A stretch of 64,000 nucleotides of DNA from Rahnella sp. AA (GTDB lineage Bacteria; Pseudomonadota; Gammaproteobacteria; Enterobacterales; Enterobacteriaceae): positions 434,001 to 498,000 of the forward strand of contig NZ_PITQ01000002.1 of NCBI RefSeq assembly GCF_002834385.1, given 5' to 3'. Shown here piece by piece: positions 47,246 to 56,076 of the stretch. A model generated the notes under the pieces. The model had not been told where the DNA came from, ran no database searches, and was given only the letters and a program-made list of their open reading frames with translations. The stretch's first letter is position 1. Each line of letters begins with the position of its first letter. The translations under genes and the position numbers were made by a program.

Positions 47246-48163
47246 ATGCCGCGGATAGCCTTACCGGAACTGAGTGTTTTTATTGTCGTCGCCGAGCAGC
47301 TTAATTTCAGTGCTGCGGCACGGGAACTGGGGGTTTCAACTTCAGCCCTGAGCCACTCAATTCGTAAACTTGAAGAGCGGATAGGCGTTCAGCTTTTCAT
47401 CCGTACCACGCGATCCGTTGCCCTGACGGACGCAGGAGAACAGCTTTTTCGCCGGGCTGTGCCTGCGGTAAATGACCTTGAGCAGGCGGTCGATGAGCTG
47501 ATGTCATCGCGGGTCAGGCCATCAGGTACGCTGCGGATAAGCTCTGCCGAATCGGGAGCCAGACCGCTGATTCAGCATTTTTTGCCGGATTTTCTTAAAA
47601 CGTATCCCGATATCCATATCGAGTTTGTTGTCGATACACGATATGTCGATATTGTCGCGGACGGCTTTAACGCAGGGATCCGTCTGTATGAAGACGTCCC
47701 GCTGGACATGATCGCCATTCCTTTTGGTGCCGAAATGCGTTTTTCTGCCGTTGCATCACCTGATTACCTTGAAAGAAATGGCAAACCAAAATCCCCCGAA
47801 GACCTGAAAAACCACCAATGCATACGCTTTCGCTTTGCCAGCGGTGCCCTTTATCACTGGGATTTTGAGCACCGTGGTCAAAGTACGACAATGAACGTGG
47901 ATGGCCCGATGACACTGGGGAATACTAATCTGATGGTTGACAGCGCCCTCGCCGGTATCGGTATTGCCTGGGTGCCCGACTATCTGGTCCAGTCGCATCT
48001 CAAAAGCGGACGCCTGATCGCACTTTTACCTGAATGGAGCCCCCGCATGAGCCAGGTGTGCCTTTATTATCCGGTAAACCGCCATCAGCCGCCTGCGCTG
48101 AAAGTGTTTTGTGATGCCGTCAGGGCGTGGGCGGTGAGCTATACCGAACTGCAAAGGCAATAA
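47246..48163 (+). CDS. LysR-family transcriptional regulator
   Basis: A 305-residue LysR regulator with FSAAARELGVSTSALSHSIR as recognition helix and a complete effector domain (GNTNLMVDSALAGIGIAWVP). The type, close to DsdC/AaeR-like groups, is common beside oxidoreductases and efflux genes. It is convergent with the split GPH symporter, and the target is not evident. AGGA is ten bases before the ATG. Confidence 0.85.
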   Translation: MPRIALPELSVFIVVAEQLNFSAAARELGVSTSALSHSIRKLEERIGVQLFIRTTRSVALTDAGEQLFRRAVPAVNDLEQAVDELMSSRVRPSGTLRISSAESGARPLIQHFLPDFLKTYPDIHIEFVVDTRYVDIVADGFNAGIRLYEDVPLDMIAIPFGAEMRFSAVASPDYLERNGKPKSPEDLKNHQCIRFRFASGALYHWDFEHRGQSTTMNVDGPMTLGNTNLMVDSALAGIGIAWVPDYLVQSHLKSGRLIALLPEWSPRMSQVCLYYPVNRHQPPALKVFCDAVRAWAVSYTELQRQ

Positions 48164-48174
48164 AGCTATCGGTA

Positions 48175-48198
48175 TGTGAGCAGCAACGGCTGCTCACA
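48175..48198. terminator. Hairpin between convergent LysR and GPH genes
   Basis: TGTGAGCAGC (48175-48184) pairs perfectly with GCTGCTCACA (48189-48198) around AACG. T-runs are weak on both sides, so it may be an inefficient bidirectional terminator. Confidence 0.6.
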
Positions 48199-48200
48199 CC

Positions 48201-49760
48201 TTACAACCCGACCACGTCGCCTGAACTTGCCGGCAATTCTCCCCGGATGGTTTTACGCGTCGCACTCCCGCCCCAGACATCTTTGTAGTCGTAGCCGGTC
48301 AGATCTTTAATCACCTTCTGGCTCTCTGGTGTGCAATCTTCAAGATCACCGCCCAGTTTCAAACGTGCGACTTCCTGGATCAGTTTTTTGTGGGTTTCGC
48401 GCGTCAATTTAAATTTGAAAGTCATATAGAAACTGACCGCCAGTAATATTCCTGTGGCGAAAATCATCAACCCGATAATTGCATGCAGCGCGCTGACGGG
48501 TTGCATTCCCTGCCCTTTAACAAAACCGCTTTCCTGCAATACGACACCGATCAGCATGATCGCCAGTGCGACCGTGCTTTTACGGGTCAGCACCATCACG
48601 CCGGCAAAGATCCCTTCGCGGCGTTTTTTAGTGACGATCTCATCAACATCAGGAATAAAACTGTAGATATTCCACGGAATATAATAAAGGCCTGAACGGG
48701 CGAAACCGAATATGGCGAATATCGCCGAGAACAACAGCATGGAAACGGCCATTTCTGTGACGTAGACGTAAAATAAGAATGCCAGCACGCAAAAAATAAT
48801 CCCATAAGAGAGACGAAGCGCGGCAGACGGTGACATATTGAGTTTTTCCAGCAACATCATAAAAACAAATGTTGAGGGGACAGAAACTAAAGCCGCAACG
48901 CTCAAATACCCGGAAACCGATACCGCATCCTGATGTAATCCATAGACGACGTAATAAGTAAATACCGCCCCAAAGACATCCAGTGCGGTAAAGGAAAAGA
49001 TATAGATAATAATATGCTGGCGGAACATACGGATTTTAAAGGATGAAAAGAGATCGAGAACCAGACTTTTTAAATGATGCCAAAGCCCTCCGTGGCGTCC
49101 GGTAAGAGGCTAGGGTTCAAACTCTTCGCGCACATCTTTCGCCTCCCAGGTACACATCCAGGTGGTGAACACCGCAACACAGAAAATACAGGCAAAAATC
49201 AGGCCGGTGTAGGTATAAGTCAGCGAATTATCCTTGCCGGTGAACTGCATAATCACCCCCGGAATTGACACGGCCAGCAACCCACCGAACTGGGAACAAA
49301 TCATGCGCACGCCCGAAAGCCGGGTGCGTTCACTGAAGCGGTTGGTCATTTCAGAAGATAACGTTTCCCACGGAACCAGCACCATCGCCGATAATAGCTC
49401 GATTGAAAGATAAGTGCCGAGGTAATACCAGTAGCTCATGTCCGTCACCCAGATAAGCGCATACAGAAACATCAGAGGAGCGCTGATCAGCAGGAAAAAA
49501 CGGCGACGACCAAATTTTTTACCCAGCCAGGTATTGCCAAAGTTGTCGGTAATGTACCCCATAATCGGGCTTAATATTGCATCAATGACGCGGGCGATGG
49601 CAAAAATAGAACCGGCTTCGAAAACAGATAAGCCGCAATAAGTGGTATAGAAGAATAATAGCCAGGTACCAATAACGGCAAATGCACCGCCACCAAATAA
49701 GTCTGTCACACCATAACCAATAGCGGTGCCGTAACCGACTCTGCGTTCAGTTGGTTTCAT
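48201..49760 (-). pseudogene. GPH-family cation:sugar symporter split by one in-frame amber codon
   Basis: The frame from 49760 encodes the N-terminal half of a MelB/GPH-type symporter (KPTERRVGYGTAIGYGVTDL; ILSPIMGYITDNFG; GKKFGRRRFFLLIS). It meets TAG at 49110-49112. Reading straight on in the same frame gives 27 more codons (PLTGRHGGLWHHLKSLVLDL) leading without a break into the C-terminal half (RMFRQHIIIYIFSF) and a normal stop at 48201, about 519 codons in all, a typical family length. A single base change (for example from CAG) explains the split. It is the last gene of the three-dehydrogenase operon. Either a recent nonsense mutation, a suppressed amber, or a sequencing error. Confidence 0.85.
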
Positions 49761-49800
49761 TTTTATTATCCTGTATAGGTAGGGTTATTATTAAAATGAT

Positions 49801-50823
49801 TTAATCGGTAAGCGTTATCCATTTTCTTAATTGTGAGGAGCGATAAATTGCCCCGACGATAATCAGAGAGATTCCGGCCTCATAAAGAGAGGAATAATTT
49901 TTATATTCAGGATGGTGAATAGCGTAATAGAAATTGAAAATAGCCTGGCGATGGCTATCGCCCCAGTAGCTTTTGGCCGCGCCCGTCGGATTGTCATCGC
50001 TGACCAGCAGCGTTTTACGTTCCCCTTCGATAAGCCACAACGCATTGTGATGCAACTGCAACAGCCCTTTTTCACAATGTATTTCCAGCAGCAGCGGAGA
50101 ATCCGTGCTGTGGCAGTTGGTCGCATAAAACAGCCCGCGCGCGCCGTTGCCGAGTTTAAAACTGGCCATCGCGGTATCTTCATTTTCGGTGATATCACTG
50201 AGAAAACTGCTGTCCACCACGCCTTTTACCGCCAGCACGCCGCCGCCAAACCAGTGCATGAGATCCAGCGTGTGGATGGCCTGATTGATCAGCAGGCTCC
50301 CGCCTTCTGTTTCGAAACGCCCGCGCCACGGGCTTTCGGTGTAATAGGCACCGCTGCGCGACCACGTCAGCACGGCTTTTATGCTTAGCATCTTGCCGAA
50401 TTGCCCGCTTTCGAGCAGCGCTTTAATCTTCTGGCTGGAAGGGTTCAGGCGGTTCTGATAACACACGCCCAACAGCCCTGCTGACTGTGCCACCGCCTGT
50501 TTAATCACTTTCACTTCACCGGAGTTCAGCGCTACCGGTTTTTCGGTGAACACATGTTTTCCCGCCGCCAGCGCGGCGAGAATCGCTTCCTGATGCAGAT
50601 GATGCGGCAGACAGATATGCACAACATCAATCTGCGGGTCACGCAACATTTCGTGGTAATCGGCATAAAAATCACAACCATACTGCTGCGCCAGCGCGCT
50701 TCCCTTTTCGACATCACTTTCAGCAATCGCCCGCAGCGTGCACGCAGGGCCCTGTTCTATCGCCGCCACATGGCAGGAATGTATAGCCCCGCAGCCGATG
50801 ACGGCGGCATTAATCATTTTCAT
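49801..50823 (-). CDS. Gfo/Idh/MocA-family oxidoreductase (third)
   Basis: A 340-residue NAD(P)-dependent dehydrogenase. The Rossmann start is MINAAVIGCGAIHSCHVAAI, and the family EKP motif is in GKHVFTEKPVALNS. The C-terminal substrate domain contains EGGSLLINQAIHTLDLMHWF with the catalytic histidine pattern HTLD. GGAGG precedes the ATG. It is 12 bases after the second dehydrogenase. Family members oxidise sugars, inositols or glycosides; this one's substrate cannot be read from sequence. Confidence 0.9.
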   Translation of the reverse strand: MKMINAAVIGCGAIHSCHVAAIEQGPACTLRAIAESDVEKGSALAQQYGCDFYADYHEMLRDPQIDVVHICLPHHLHQEAILAALAAGKHVFTEKPVALNSGEVKVIKQAVAQSAGLLGVCYQNRLNPSSQKIKALLESGQFGKMLSIKAVLTWSRSGAYYTESPWRGRFETEGGSLLINQAIHTLDLMHWFGGGVLAVKGVVDSSFLSDITENEDTAMASFKLGNGARGLFYATNCHSTDSPLLLEIHCEKGLLQLHHNALWLIEGERKTLLVSDDNPTGAAKSYWGDSHRQAIFNFYYAIHHPEYKNYSSLYEAGISLIIVGAIYRSSQLRKWITLTD

Positions 50824-50835
50824 GACACCTCCGTT

Positions 50836-51903
50836 TCAGCGCAGTTTGTTTGCCAGCAGTTGCGCCCGCACGCAAAGCTCGGCGGCTTTAAACGCATGCG
50901 CCTGCGTCATGGCGTTTTCGGTGCGGTTCAGGCAATCGAGGATCAGTTGCCCGAAAAACGGGAAGCCGACCTGGCCCGATACCGGATAACGGAATTCACC
51001 GGCCTGATTCACCAGATACACCACGTCCTGCTCACCGCGTGTGATATCGACATATTTACGCACTTCGATATACCCTTCGGTGCCGAGCAGCGTAAGACGC
51101 CCGTCCCCCCAGGTGCTCAGCCCTTCCGGCGTAAACCAGTCACAACGGAAATACCCGCGCGCACCGTTTTCACCTTCCAGCATCGTATCGCCAAAATCTT
51201 CAAAATCCGGGTAGTGCGGATGATTGAAATTCAGCGCCTGCGCCGCAACCACGCGGGCATCGCGGTTGCCGGTGTAAAACAGAAATTGCTCAATCTGGTG
51301 GCTGCCGATGTCGCACAGGATCCCACCAAATTTTTCCCTTTCGTAAAACCAGTCCGGGCGGCCTTCGCCCTCGCGGTGCGGGCCGGTGCCGAGAGTCTGA
51401 ACCACGCGGCCAATCGCCCCTTCCTGCACCAGTTGCCCGGCAAACACCGCGCTTTCCACATGCAGACGCTCGCTGTAATACACGGCGTATTTACGTCCGG
51501 TTTTCGCCGCTTTTTCTTTTGCTGCCGCCAGCTGTTCCAGCGTGGTGAGTGGCGCTTTGTCGGTAAAATAATCCTTTCCGGCGTCCATCACTTTCAGCCC
51601 AAGCGCGCAGCGTTCAGAAGGAATGCCCGCCCCGGCCACCAGCTGTACTTCGTTATCCTCAAGGATGACGTTCAGTGACTCAGCGACCGCCACCTGCGGA
51701 TACTGGCTGACGAATTTCGCCACTTTCGCCGGATCCGGATCGTAAACCCACTTCAGGCTGGCACCCGCTTCGATAAGGCCGTTGCACATGCCGTATATAT
51801 GGCCGTGATCCAGCGCAGCAGCGGCGATCACGAATTCGCCCGCATTCACGACTGGCCGGGGTTTGCCCACCGGCGCGTAATTCATACCGTCTTTATTGCT
51901 CAT
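50836..51903 (-). CDS. Gfo/Idh/MocA-family oxidoreductase (second)
   Basis: A 355-residue member with a longer N-terminus (NAGEFVIAAAALDHGHIYGM), so the dinucleotide fold is unusual compared with the GxGxxG of its neighbours. The equivalent of the EKP motif is DYFTDKAPLTTLEQ, where Lys is kept. C-terminal domain with FGGILCDIGSHQIEQFLFYT. AAAGGAG precedes the ATG, and only two bases separate it from the upstream gene. Likely acts with the other two dehydrogenases on one pathway. Confidence 0.88.
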   Translation of the reverse strand: MSNKDGMNYAPVGKPRPVVNAGEFVIAAAALDHGHIYGMCNGLIEAGASLKWVYDPDPAKVAKFVSQYPQVAVAESLNVILEDNEVQLVAGAGIPSERCALGLKVMDAGKDYFTDKAPLTTLEQLAAAKEKAAKTGRKYAVYYSERLHVESAVFAGQLVQEGAIGRVVQTLGTGPHREGEGRPDWFYEREKFGGILCDIGSHQIEQFLFYTGNRDARVVAAQALNFNHPHYPDFEDFGDTMLEGENGARGYFRCDWFTPEGLSTWGDGRLTLLGTEGYIEVRKYVDITRGEQDVVYLVNQAGEFRYPVSGQVGFPFFGQLILDCLNRTENAMTQAHAFKAAELCVRAQLLANKLR

Positions 51904-51905
51904 GT

Positions 51906-53081
51906 TCAGGCTCCTTTATCCATGTTTTTCCCCAGAGGGATTGCATCTTCATTGGCGAAGTTTTCCACCGATGCGGATTTCTCATAAAAGTGCGGAGCCA
52001 GTGAAACCAGGCCACCGGTTTGATAGAACGGATCCGACGGCGCAATCGGCAACGTGACGATGCTGCGCGTGATGGCGGATTTATAAATCGCGGCGATAAG
52101 CTCAAGCGAGCGTTTACCTTGCAGGCCGTCAATCAGCGGCGTATTGCCGGTTTCCAGCGCGCTCAGGAAATTGTCGATCTGGCCGGTATGCAGGGTATAG
52201 GTGAGCTTGGGAATGGACTGATAAATATCTTCGAGGCGGCTTTCGCGCTGCGTATCGCGCGCTTCTATCGGGAAACCGTTGGGGGCAGAAATGCTGGCAT
52301 ATTTATCCCAGGGCGCAGAAATCCGTGCTTTTTCACCCTGAATAACGATCTTCTGATCTTCGCCATGATGTACGACAGACGCGGTAAGCTGGGTCAGCGC
52401 CCCGGAGTCGTATCTGAAAATGGCAGCGGAGAGATCCTCCACTTCGGCGTTATCGTGTGCGGCATTGGTGATCATCGAAACCACTTCAGACGGGAAACCC
52501 AGCATCCACTGAATGGCGTCGATATGGTGAACGGCGTGGTTGAGCGTGCAGCCACCGGCCTCTTTTTCCCAGGTTCCGCGCCACCACAAATCGTAGTAGG
52601 AATGGCCGCGCCACCAGAAAGAATCCACCTGCGCGTGGCAGACTTTGCCGGTTTCACCGGAACTCAGGACCTGTTTTAGCCGCCAGAAGGCGTCGGTAAA
52701 GCGATTTTGTGCAATAACGGAAAGCGTCTTCCCGCTTTTCTGTGCAGCCGCGATCATCGCATCGCATTCCTGCAATGACGCCGCCATCGGTTTTTCACAG
52801 AGCACATGTTTACCGGCATTCAGCGCATCAACAGAGATTTCGGCATGGACATACGGCGGTGTGCAGACATCAAAAACATCAATGTCAGGGTCATTGAGAA
52901 TATCCTGATGGCTGGCATAAACCTTCGCGCCGTCCAGCCCGTAATGGCGTTTTTTCTCTTCCGCCTTTTCGGGATAAATATCCACCAGGGCAACAATCTG
53001 GCAGCGCCCGGCAAACTGCAAATATCCCTGAATATGGTTATGTGAAATATTACCCGTTCCAATAATCGCTATTTTAAGCAT
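51906..53081 (-). CDS. Gfo/Idh/MocA-family oxidoreductase (first)
   Basis: A 391-residue member with a standard Rossmann start (LKIAIIGTGNISHNHIQGYL), the EKP motif in GKHVLCEKPMAASLQECD, and the substrate-domain block EAGGCTLNHAVHHIDAIQWM. First gene of the operon, with GGGAGTAGGATA upstream of ATG. It is divergent from the LacI regulator. Family relatives include glucose-fructose oxidoreductase and inositol dehydrogenase. Confidence 0.9.
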   Translation of the reverse strand: MLKIAIIGTGNISHNHIQGYLQFAGRCQIVALVDIYPEKAEEKKRHYGLDGAKVYASHQDILNDPDIDVFDVCTPPYVHAEISVDALNAGKHVLCEKPMAASLQECDAMIAAAQKSGKTLSVIAQNRFTDAFWRLKQVLSSGETGKVCHAQVDSFWWRGHSYYDLWWRGTWEKEAGGCTLNHAVHHIDAIQWMLGFPSEVVSMITNAAHDNAEVEDLSAAIFRYDSGALTQLTASVVHHGEDQKIVIQGEKARISAPWDKYASISAPNGFPIEARDTQRESRLEDIYQSIPKLTYTLHTGQIDNFLSALETGNTPLIDGLQGKRSLELIAAIYKSAITRSIVTLPIAPSDPFYQTGGLVSLAPHFYEKSASVENFANEDAIPLGKNMDKGA

Positions 53082-53123
53082 TATCCTACTCCCGATAAAA
53101 ACCGAAGGGCGGCCGTCACCTTG

Positions 53124-53144
53124 CTGAATTCATTAATAATTCAG
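53124..53144. promoter_or_regulatory. Inverted repeat upstream of the dehydrogenase operon
   Basis: CTGAATT (53124-53130) and AATTCAG (53138-53144) are exact inverted repeats with a seven-base centre. It is in the 259-base divergent region and is a candidate operator for the LacI regulator. No other gene is visible in 53082-53340. Confidence 0.4.
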
Positions 53145-53340
53145 GGCTGGCAAATACGATTTATTTTCTCTGACGTTGTTATTCAGGAGAGTAGTAATGT
53201 CTTTTTTTTCCAACAACTGCTATTTGTGACAGGAATTGCAGTGCGCTATTTGTTATTTGCTATGATGGTGAATAGCTCATTAATTACAACCAGTTAACCG
53301 TGGCAATAAGTTCATCGCTCAATGAGGCACTGATCACAAA

Positions 53341-54408
53341 ATGACGGGAAAATTAAAAATCAGGCAAATAGCCGAGTTAACCGGGCTTTCTCCGAGTACC
53401 GTTTCCCGTGTGCTTGCAGGCAAAGCGAATGTCAGCCCGCAGGCAAAAGAAAAAGTATTTACCCATGCAAGAACAATGGGTATTTTGCGTGACATTCCCG
53501 CCAGCCGTTTGTTAATGAACACGCTGTTAATCTGTGCGCCGCCTGCGGCATTTTCCCCGCATGAAGATCTCTATTATTACGAAGCTATCCAGGAAATAAC
53601 GGCGGAAGTTGCGCGGTTCGATATTCATATCCGTAAATGCGCACTTGAGGTGAATGACCCGGATATCGCCGTTTTTATGCAGGTAATTAATCAGCCCGAT
53701 GTAGACGGGATCATTATCATCGGCATTGATGATGTCATGCTCTACCGGCTGGCGGCAGAATCGAATAAACCGGTGGTGATGATCAACGCCAAAGACCGGG
53801 AAATGCGCCTCGATTGTGTGTCAGCTGACCACTATTCCATCGGTTACAGCGCTGCGAATTTTTTGTTTCTGAAAGGCCACCGTCCGGTTTTGCTGTTCAC
53901 CGATTTGCGGCGTGAAACCATGATGCAAAGGTTAGATGGCTTTAAACGCGCCTGTCTGGATCACCACATTATTTTCGATGAAGCTACGCATCTGCTGATT
54001 AATCATGGCAATGGAAAAGAGCAGGCGCGGGAAAGCTTTGAAACGTATCTGAAGGAGCACACGCGGGGATCGCTGCCTTCAGCCATTATCTGCGGCAGCA
54101 CACCGATTGCGCACGCCACGCTGGAGGCGCTGACGGCGCAGGGCATCAGGGTGCCGGAAGATATTTCTCTGGTCAGTATGGATTTCGAGCATGAGCTGAA
54201 AACCGTATCGCCGATGAATTTCACTTCTCTTTTACTGCCCTGTCGTGAACTGGGCAGTGAAGCGGTGTATATCCTGCAAAGCCGCCTGACGCGGGCCAGC
54301 GGCGCGAAATTCAACCTGCTGCTACAGGGGAAAATCCACACCGGACTTTCTGTTGCTGACGTGAAGTGGAAACGGAAGGGGTTGTATCCTCAGCCGGTGG
54401 GATCATGA
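53341..54408 (+). CDS. LacI-family transcriptional regulator
   Basis: A 355-residue LacI/GalR regulator. The N-terminal helix-turn-helix and hinge are KLKIRQIAELTGLSPSTVSR and VLAGKANVSPQAKEKV; the periplasmic-binding-protein-like sensor follows, with SLPSAIICGSTPIAHATLEA and GIRVPEDISLVSMDFE. It is divergent from the three-dehydrogenase operon and is the obvious local repressor. The inducer is likely a sugar or glycoside substrate of that operon. Confidence 0.92.
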   Translation: MTGKLKIRQIAELTGLSPSTVSRVLAGKANVSPQAKEKVFTHARTMGILRDIPASRLLMNTLLICAPPAAFSPHEDLYYYEAIQEITAEVARFDIHIRKCALEVNDPDIAVFMQVINQPDVDGIIIIGIDDVMLYRLAAESNKPVVMINAKDREMRLDCVSADHYSIGYSAANFLFLKGHRPVLLFTDLRRETMMQRLDGFKRACLDHHIIFDEATHLLINHGNGKEQARESFETYLKEHTRGSLPSAIICGSTPIAHATLEALTAQGIRVPEDISLVSMDFEHELKTVSPMNFTSLLLPCRELGSEAVYILQSRLTRASGAKFNLLLQGKIHTGLSVADVKWKRKGLYPQPVGS

Positions 54409-54437
54409 TTAGTTTTCACTCGCCGTGAGCGGCAGAC

Positions 54438-54550
54438 CGAGAAGATTTCAGTTTCTCAATTGCATTGAGGGGCTGACAATGGATCGAGAAGATTTCGGTT
54501 TTTCAATTGCATTGAGGGGCTGACAATGGATCGAGAAGATTTCGGTTTTT
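54438..54550. repeat. 47-base tandem repeat, about 2.4 copies
   Basis: CGAGAAGATTTC recurs at 54438, 54485 and 54532, exactly 47 bases apart. The unit carries CAATTGCATTGAGGGGCTGA in its second half. Copies one and two differ at a few positions, the third is cut after about 19 bases. Confidence 0.9.
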
Positions 54551-54590
54551 CATGTGCGGTGATCGCTCAGCGGCTCGCGCCGAAACCGAC

Positions 54591-54618
54591 AAAAGAGGGC
54601 TATGACGAGCCCTCTTTT
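54591..54618. terminator. Terminator-like hairpin
   Basis: AAAAGAGGGCT (54591-54601) pairs with AGCCCTCTTTT (54608-54618) across six bases. It may end LacI-gene transcription about 180 bases downstream of its stop. Confidence 0.65.
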
Positions 54619-55060
54619 GAATCTCCGCGTCTTTTTTACTCCGCGCTACCGCTGGGACGATGGACATGTTCTGGTACTTTCTCGTGTGACGCAAATCCAG
54701 GCACTTCGTGCTGCCTTCACTCGGTCTTCGAGCCATAGGTCTCGAAGCCGCTCCGTTCAGCTGGATTTTGAGCGCGCCATCTCACCATTAAAAATATCGA
54801 GTGTTTTTTTAGTTTTTGAAAAATAAATGACAGGGCAAGGTTGCGAACTATGAGCCTCTGGCCGCTTTCAAAACGACGTTGAGCGAGCGGTGAGAAACGG
54901 CGAGAGTCTGTTTTCGAGCTGGTTCGAACCCGAGACGAAAGTACCGCGTAGCGGCGGCGTTTGCGGCACCAGCCGGAGTGGCTGAAACAGTGCCAGCGAG
55001 CGGCAGCGCGCAGTTAAAAAAGCGCGGGTGTCCAGAGGGCGCGCGCTTACGCGCCCTTTG

Positions 55061-55180
55061 GGCCAGTTTGGGCGGCAAGCCCAAGGTTTTGACCTTAGGG
55101 CCAGTTTGGGTGGCAACCCAAGGTCTTGATTTTGACCTTAAGGCCAGTTTGGGTATCAACCCAAGGTCTTGCTGGAACAA
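55061..55180. repeat. Threefold hairpin repeat before the GntR gene
   Basis: GGCCAGTTTGGG occurs at 55061, 55099 and 55142 (38- and 43-base periods). Each copy forms a small TTGGGT-loop-ACCCAA type hairpin followed by AAGGT(C/T)TTG. The first copy is more diverged. It ends about 60 bases before the GntR start and may form part of its leader. Confidence 0.85.
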
Positions 55181-55236
55181 ACCCATTTAAATGTTACGAT
55201 TACCGCCATCACCGGCCCCCTATCCCCGAGATCGTC

Positions 55237-55968
55237 ATGAACAAACTCACTGCTTCTGTTTCAGAGTCCATTACCCGCGATTTAGCCCTGCGCATTATTC
55301 GCGGTGAGCTGGCCGTCGGGTTACCGATCCCAGGCGAAAATGAGCTGGCGCAGCAGTATGAGGCATCTCGAACCTCGGTGCGGAATGCGCTTCAGGTACT
55401 CGGGGCAAAAGGCATGTTACTGATCCAGGCTAAGCGGCGCAGTATCGTCACACCCCGCGAGCAGTGGAGTTTTCTCGATGCCGAGGTGCTGTCGTGGCTG
55501 GAAGATGTCGGTATCGAATCAGAACTGGTGGAACAACTGATGCTCACACGCCTGATTTTTGAACCCGATGTGGCAGCCATGGCTGCGCTCAATGCCACCG
55601 GTCATGACCTTGCTGCCATTGAAGATGCCCTGACGACCATGCAGTCCGGCCAGAAAAACAATTCAGCCAGTGAATTCGAACGCGGCGATCTGGCATTTCA
55701 CACCGCCGTGCTGCAATCGTGCCATAACCCGTTTCTGGCGTCGGTCGGTAACGCACTGTCTGCGGCAATGCTGTTATCGTTTAAACAAACCCTCGAAGAT
55801 GACCTGCAACTGACGCAGGAAGCCGTGCAACAACACCGAGATTTGCTGGAAGCGATCCGCCTTAAACAGGTTGATTCCGCACGAAAATGCATGCGCCATA
55901 TCCTGCTGAGCGCCGCCCATAAACACATCTGGCGCGAAATCCCCGAAAAATATCAGCACTTCTTTTAA
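55237..55968 (+). CDS. GntR/FadR-type regulator, DgoR-like
   Basis: A 243-residue GntR regulator of the FadR subfamily. The winged helix (ALRIIRGELAVGLPIPGENE; SRTSVRNALQVLGAKGML) is followed by an all-helical FCD effector domain with the metal-binding pattern at FHTAVLQSCHNP and AEHK-type histidines near the end. REQWSFLDAEVLSWL matches the block found in E. coli DgoR. It is followed by dgoK and dgoA, so a galactonate or related acid is the likely effector. The frame is open from 55126; 55237 is the family start. Confidence 0.87.
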   Translation: MNKLTASVSESITRDLALRIIRGELAVGLPIPGENELAQQYEASRTSVRNALQVLGAKGMLLIQAKRRSIVTPREQWSFLDAEVLSWLEDVGIESELVEQLMLTRLIFEPDVAAMAALNATGHDLAAIEDALTTMQSGQKNNSASEFERGDLAFHTAVLQSCHNPFLASVGNALSAAMLLSFKQTLEDDLQLTQEAVQQHRDLLEAIRLKQVDSARKCMRHILLSAAHKHIWREIPEKYQHFF

Positions 55969-56040
55969 CGGTTTTTCTTTCCCCAATTAACTAACTTCCG
56001 ATCTCCCTCACAGTTATCCGGTTATTTTTTCCCCATCATT

Positions 56041-56053
56041 CTTGTCATACAAG
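56041..56053. promoter_or_regulatory. Candidate DgoR-type operator ahead of the kinase gene
   Basis: TTGTCATACAA (56042-56052), extended to CTTGT-CAT-ACAAG, matches the FadR-subfamily operator pattern TnGTnnnACnA. It lies 25 bases before the dgoK start. Confidence 0.6.
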
Positions 56054-56076
56054 ATAAATAGAGTTGTAACTCAAGA

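Larger units (their letters stand above)
54409..55236. other. 828-base repeat-rich non-coding region
   Basis: No gene is recognisable. It contains a 47-base tandem repeat, two hairpins (54591-54618 and 54726-54747), a GC hairpin GGGCGCG/CGCGCCC (55037-55056) and a threefold repeat just before the GntR gene. Open frames here are GC-rich shadows with no family. It separates two sugar-catabolic loci. Confidence 0.75.

Noticed and set aside
50554-51678. A long open frame (374 codons) on the plus strand
   Set aside because: It is antisense to two well-supported Gfo/Idh/MocA genes, has Arg/His-rich composition typical of reverse-frame shadows in GC-rich DNA, and no family match.
54438-54550. The 47-base repeats considered as a CRISPR array
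   Set aside because: The repeats are directly adjacent, without unique spacers, and no cas gene is nearby.
54921-54930. GGTTCGAACC resembling a tRNA T-loop
   Set aside because: It is a simple palindrome; no acceptor stem or anticodon arm is found around it.
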